DNA of 50,773 nucleotides, from the NCBI RefSeq assembly GCF_018614075.1, contig NZ_JAGGOZ010000108.1:1-50773 (forward strand), in the 5' to 3' direction. Both the position numbers and the translations under genes were made by a program. The notes beneath the pieces are model-generated. The model saw nothing but the letters and a program-made list of their open reading frames with translations. It searched no databases and was not told where the DNA came from. Shown piece by piece: positions 47,756 to 50,773 of the stretch. The stretch comes from Streptomyces sp. ISL-94. GTDB lineage: Bacteria; Actinomycetota; Actinomycetes; Streptomycetales; Streptomycetaceae. The number at the start of each line of letters is the position of its first letter. Within the stretch, counting starts at the first letter, position 1.

Positions 47756-48580
47756 GACTTCAGGCTAGGCGGTCCCCGGTCCGTGGCACAGGCGGCCACG
47801 GTCTTGGCCAGCACGGATCTCCTCCGCGACCGGCAGGGCGGCGATTCGGTCCAGGAGACGGACTTCCGCGGCATGGGCAGGGTCACATCCGGGATGAGAG
47901 CGGCCAGGGACAGGGCAGCAGCCAGCGCAACGCGCTTGAAGTCGGTGATCAAGCCCCGCATGAATAGCGGCTCCCACCATGGACGCGGCAGCACGGACGG
48001 GTCGCCTCTCCCACCGGCCATATGCCTCGGGCGCGCCGGAGACGCGTGCGGCTCGTGGTATCCCTGCGCCACCCAACGCTTCTCCTGCTCCTCGCCGTGC
48101 CGCCCGCCTCTCCAGCCGCGCCCATGTCCACGTCCACCATGTCCCGGCCATGCGGGGAGTGGCCAGCAGTCGGCGCCGACGGACCGTGACGTACGGGCCG
48201 GTGAATCGTTCCACCAGACGTCGCACCGGCATACACACCGCTCCCCCAGCGGCCGGCGACACCCTTCGGCCCGGGAGCCGTCCCCCCGACTCCCGGGCCT
48301 CCGAAGAACCGGCACGGCGGGCCCGTTCCCCAGGGCCATTGCTCGCCGGCGGTGCCCACCGCAAGTGCGCCCCCTTCACGCGTGGGGTGTGCGCTGGCCT
48401 GGACAAGAAGGGCGCGATGACGGACGGATCGCCGGCCGCGAATGTCACCGAGATGTGCCTCGTCCACGCCTCGGTGCGCCAGTTGAAAGTTCCCCGCCCC
48501 TGCTCGGTCGGTTGCGGAACTCAAGCCGGGTCCGGACGCAGAGAGGCCTTGCTCGCACGGACGGTTGTTAACGTGAATGC
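47756..48580. other. Gene-poor region upstream of DinB-type gene
   Basis: Frames on both strands are open but show no family signature. The minus-strand stretch near 47961, starting MRGLITDFKRVALAAALSLA, could be a small membrane or secreted peptide, but it runs on into the phosphoesterase gene in another frame. A stem CCCGGGAG / CTCCCGGG occurs near 48277-48298. Confidence 0.4.
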
Positions 48581-49093
48581 ATGACGGCTTGTGCGGAATG
48601 CGGTTTCGAGTACGACCTCGCCCTGGCTCCCAGGGTCTCGGTGCTCGCCAAGGGCCACGCGCGCGAATACGCGGACCTGCTGTGCGCCGAACCCTCGGTG
48701 CTGCGGCAGCGCTCTGTGCCGCAGGTGTGGTCACCTCTCGAGTACGCCTGTCACATGCGCGATGTGCTGCTCGTCCAGCGGGAGCGGATGCTGGCCGCAC
48801 GACGGCGTGATACGCCGGTTGCCGAGTCCATGGGGCGCGACGAACGGGTCGAGCACGACGGATACGCCCAGCAGAAGCCCGCCGATGTCGCGCGCCAACT
48901 CCAGGACGCGACACTCCTGTTCACCGATGCTCTCGACCTGCTGTCCCCCTCCGACTGGGAGCGCACACTGGTATACACCTACCCCGAACGTGCGGAACGC
49001 TCCCTGAGCTGGCTCGCCGTGCACACCCTGCACGAGCTGCGCCATCACCTGCTCGACATCCGTCGCCAACTGGCTCTGGCGGAAAGTCCATGA
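48581..49093 (+). CDS. DinB/maleylpyruvate-isomerase-fold protein
   Basis: This 170-residue four-helix bundle protein belongs to the DinB superfamily. The putative metal histidines are in YACHMRDVLL (about residue 57) and VHTLHELRHHL (about 150), the spacing expected for the family's His triad. DinB-fold proteins include mycothiol- and bacillithiol-dependent transferases, so a mycothiol-related detoxification role is possible. No clear Shine-Dalgarno sequence precedes the ATG, and a possible promoter (TTGCTC with TTAACGT about 15 bases later) ends only some ten bases upstream, so translation may be leaderless. Confidence 0.85.
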   Translation: MTACAECGFEYDLALAPRVSVLAKGHAREYADLLCAEPSVLRQRSVPQVWSPLEYACHMRDVLLVQRERMLAARRRDTPVAESMGRDERVEHDGYAQQKPADVARQLQDATLLFTDALDLLSPSDWERTLVYTYPERAERSLSWLAVHTLHELRHHLLDIRRQLALAESP

Positions 49094-49134
49094 CGGCCAC
49101 TTCTACACATGCGCCATGACCCGTAACGCCGACC

Positions 49135-49281
49135 GGGCAGGTCACGGTACTGGGGATTGACACGTTCGCGTTCCGCAAGGGAGGCACCTACGGCACCGTC
49201 CTCACCGGCGTCGAAACGCGACGGCCCGTCGATCTCCTGCCCGACCGCACCGCGGACACGGTGACCGCCTGGCTCGCCGCG
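49135..49281 (+). pseudogene. ISL3-family transposase fragment
   Basis: VTVLGIDTFAFRKGGTYGTV, then ETRRPVDLLPDRTADTVTAW, matches the catalytic region of ISL3 transposases (VLGVDDFALRRG, then ETRRPVDLLPDR). The first Asp of the catalytic triad is kept. Both ends are missing; the frame runs without a stop into an MFS fragment. Confidence 0.75.
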
Positions 49282-49520
49282 CGCCCCGCCGCCTGGGTCC
49301 TGGCGGTGTGCTTCCTGCGCGGGCTCGGGTTCGCGCTCACGGTCGTGGCGGGCGGCGCCCTGACGGCCTCCCTCATTCCCGCCGAGCGGCGCGGCGAGGG
49401 GCTGGCCCTGATGGGAATCATGTCCGGCGTACCGTCGCTGCTGGGCCTGCCGCTGGGTGTCTGGCCCGCCTCCGAGGTCGGGTACGCGCCGGTCGCCGTG
49501 GCGGCGGTCGGCGGTTGTCA
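49279..49520 (+). pseudogene. MFS transporter fragment
   Basis: WVLAVCFLRGLGFALTVVAG, then LTASLIPAERRGEGLALMGI and a further hydrophobic segment match the middle of a drug-type MFS protein (loop with PAERRGEG). It follows the ISL3 piece directly in the same frame. About 80 codons survive. Confidence 0.7.
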
Positions 49521-49844
49521 CCCTTTGGTGCTCGGCTGGGCGAGGACGGAGCAGCGGTCGGTGGGGGCTTGCCGCCGCGAGGTGATCCGCCTTGTCATCG
49601 GGGTGACGCCACAACGTCTGGGACGACGACCCGCCGAGTGACCATGGCAGGTGTGCCTCGGAGTGATGCGGGAGAGCCGAGAGGACCTGAGCTGCACGGA
49701 TAGGTGGTGCGCGAGGCAGACGGGGAGCTCGCGGGGGCAGGCCGGCTCCGTACAGGGGCTACGGCGAGGGCCTGCTGCCTCGGGGCCTCGGCCTCGGTGG
49801 CGGCGGCCCGGCGCACGGCAGGGCAGCTCGGCCGCTGGGCCCGG

Positions 49845-50109
49845 ATACGTGGCCGCAGTCGCAGTCCTGGGGTACGCGGCGCCGCACTTCCGGTGGGGCG
49901 CCGGGATCGGCGCCGCGTTCCCCGGCGACTTCGCGGGCGTCCCGCACTGCACGCGCGAACCCGCCATCGGCTACTGGGTGAGGGGCGGCGCGGCGGTGCT
50001 CAGCGCGGTGCTCTCCCTCGCGCTGGTCCGCCCTTGGGGACACCGCCTGCCGGGCCGGCTGCCCGCGGCCGTCCCGGCAGCGATCGCCTCGGTCGGCATG
50101 ACCCTCTAA
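49845..50109 (+). pseudogene. Membrane protein C-terminal fragment (DUF3995-like)
   Basis: VAAVAVLGYAAPHFRWGAGI, then GYWVRGGAAVLSAVLSLALV with the following RPWGHRLPG and two more hydrophobic stretches resemble the C-terminal part of DUF3995-type membrane proteins. The start is not found; upstream codons look random. Confidence 0.5.
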
Positions 50110-50233
50110 CGGGGCCTCCTGGACAGCTGGTTGGCGTAAACGCCCTTCGAGCTGCCAAGAGGACCTGTTCTCATGCGCGGCATCCGCCGAAGTCACCCCG
50201 TGGAGAATCCTGTTCGACCAACAACCCTCAAGA

Positions 50234-50424
50234 TCAAAACGCCAGGTAGACGGTCTGCTTGATGACGTGCCGCCAGTCGCCCGGGTGGCGTTGAGGGCGG
50301 TGGCGATGTTCCGGAAGACCTGGCGGAGCTGAGCGGTCACGTCCCCGGCGGCCCTGGCGAACCGGCCTGGGGCGTCCAGGGGAATGTGGCCGGAGATCAC
50401 AATCAGCGGCCCTGTCCTGGAGCC
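50234..50424 (-). pseudogene. RidA/YjgF family remnant, frameshifted
   Basis: The minus strand reads GPLIVISGHIPLD, then TAQLRQVFRNIATAL in one frame and DWRHVIKQTVYL in the next, matching the N-terminal two thirds of RidA (enamine deaminase) proteins. A frameshift near 50270 and a stop at 50234 cut off the end, including the conserved catalytic Arg region. Confidence 0.7.
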
Positions 50425-50636
50425 CATCCAGCAGGCGGCCAACGCCATCGACCTCAAGACGTACTGAGAACCGACAACGAAGACCTTCGAACCATGAACT
50501 GCGACCCGTCACAGGTCACCCGGAACCGAGGGGCGTGGCGCGGGCGGCGCCGTACGGGCGGCGCGGCACGGCGCCACGGGCCACCCTCCCACCCCGCCGT
50601 GGTCGACGTCCCGGTCGGCGTTGGTCTCCGCCCCTA

Positions 50637-50773
50637 GGGCTTGTGTGATGTCGTGATCAATCTTGCTGATTCGGATCCGTCTTGAGGGCGAATCCAGTAG
50701 GAAGACGATCGTGACGCGCAGGCAACTGACCGATGAGCAGTGGAAGTTGATCGAGCCCTACCTGCCGATAGGC
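50637..50773 (+). mobile_element. IS5-family-like insertion sequence, left end (partial)
   Basis: The element seems to begin at about GGGCTTGTGTGATGTC, which follows CTAG, and contains a transposase start. It continues beyond the window, so the right end and target duplication cannot be checked. Confidence 0.6.
50711..50773 (+). CDS. IS5-family transposase, N-terminal part
   Basis: The GTG start and first 21 codons read VTRRQLTDEQWKLIEPYLPI, the typical N-terminus of IS5/IS4-like DUF4096 transposases. The gene is truncated by the window edge, so completeness cannot be judged. Confidence 0.75.
   Translation, partial: MTRRQLTDEQWKLIEPYLPIG

Noticed and set aside
47659..47961. Small minus-strand protein beginning MRGLITDFKRV with a hydrophobic segment
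   Set aside because: It runs into the phosphoesterase gene in another frame and lacks a convincing ribosome-binding site or family match.

Overview
The window is very GC-rich with frequent GTG starts. It carries a complete SapB/AmfS (ram) lanthipeptide locus, an SsgA-like sporulation protein and several SpoIIE-type phosphatases or their remains, so the host is almost certainly a Streptomyces or close relative. No rRNA, tRNA, CRISPR array or origin was found.

Layout. 0.2-5.4 kb: amidohydrolase, APC permease with a divergent TetR regulator, a small secreted Cys-containing protein, and an orphan emfourin-like protease inhibitor. 5.4-9.4 kb: remains of a SpoIIE phosphatase, an SsgA-like protein, a gutted histidine kinase/response regulator pair, then an intact translationally coupled operon (STAS, LuxR-type regulator, PAS histidine kinase, receiver-only regulator). 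10.0-17.3 kb: the ram cluster, with class III lanthipeptide synthetase ramC, the 45-codon precursor ramS, ABC exporters ramA and ramB, and the convergent regulator ramR, which has a TTA codon. 17.9-21.1 kb: two secreted hydrolases, a PHB-depolymerase-type esterase with FN3 and C-terminal domains and a second alpha/beta hydrolase. 21.2-26.0 kb: an Imm49-family protein, a small membrane protein, a disordered protein, and long stretches of decayed sequence. 26.1-27.8 kb: membrane protein, XRE regulator and zinc-type dehydrogenase in overlapping order; the dehydrogenase is frameshifted by an exact 7-bp tandem duplication. 28.2-32.3 kb: large catalase with a SigB-like promoter, an IS21 remnant, and a TetR/hydrolase pair with a symmetric CTAG operator. 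32.4-36.0 kb: APC transporter and SpoIIE phosphatase.

36.0-43.4 kb is one minus-strand operon for glycine betaine: betaine aldehyde dehydrogenase, GMC choline dehydrogenase, ABC ATPase, a double-length fused permease, and a lipoprotein binding protein. Imported choline or betaine would be turned into the osmoprotectant. 43.7-49.1 kb holds a vWA protein, a secreted M4 metallopeptidase (possible partner of the emfourin at 5.1 kb), a metallophosphoesterase and a DinB-type protein. 49.1-50.8 kb is a gene graveyard (ISL3 transposase, MFS, DUF3995-like and RidA fragments) ending in the start of an IS5-type element that runs off the window.

No wholly new system is obvious. The least explained items are the coupled STAS/RR/HK/RR module whose STAS protein lacks the usual phosphorylatable Ser, the orphan vWA and Imm49 proteins, and two independent coding-frame losses caused by short perfect tandem duplications.
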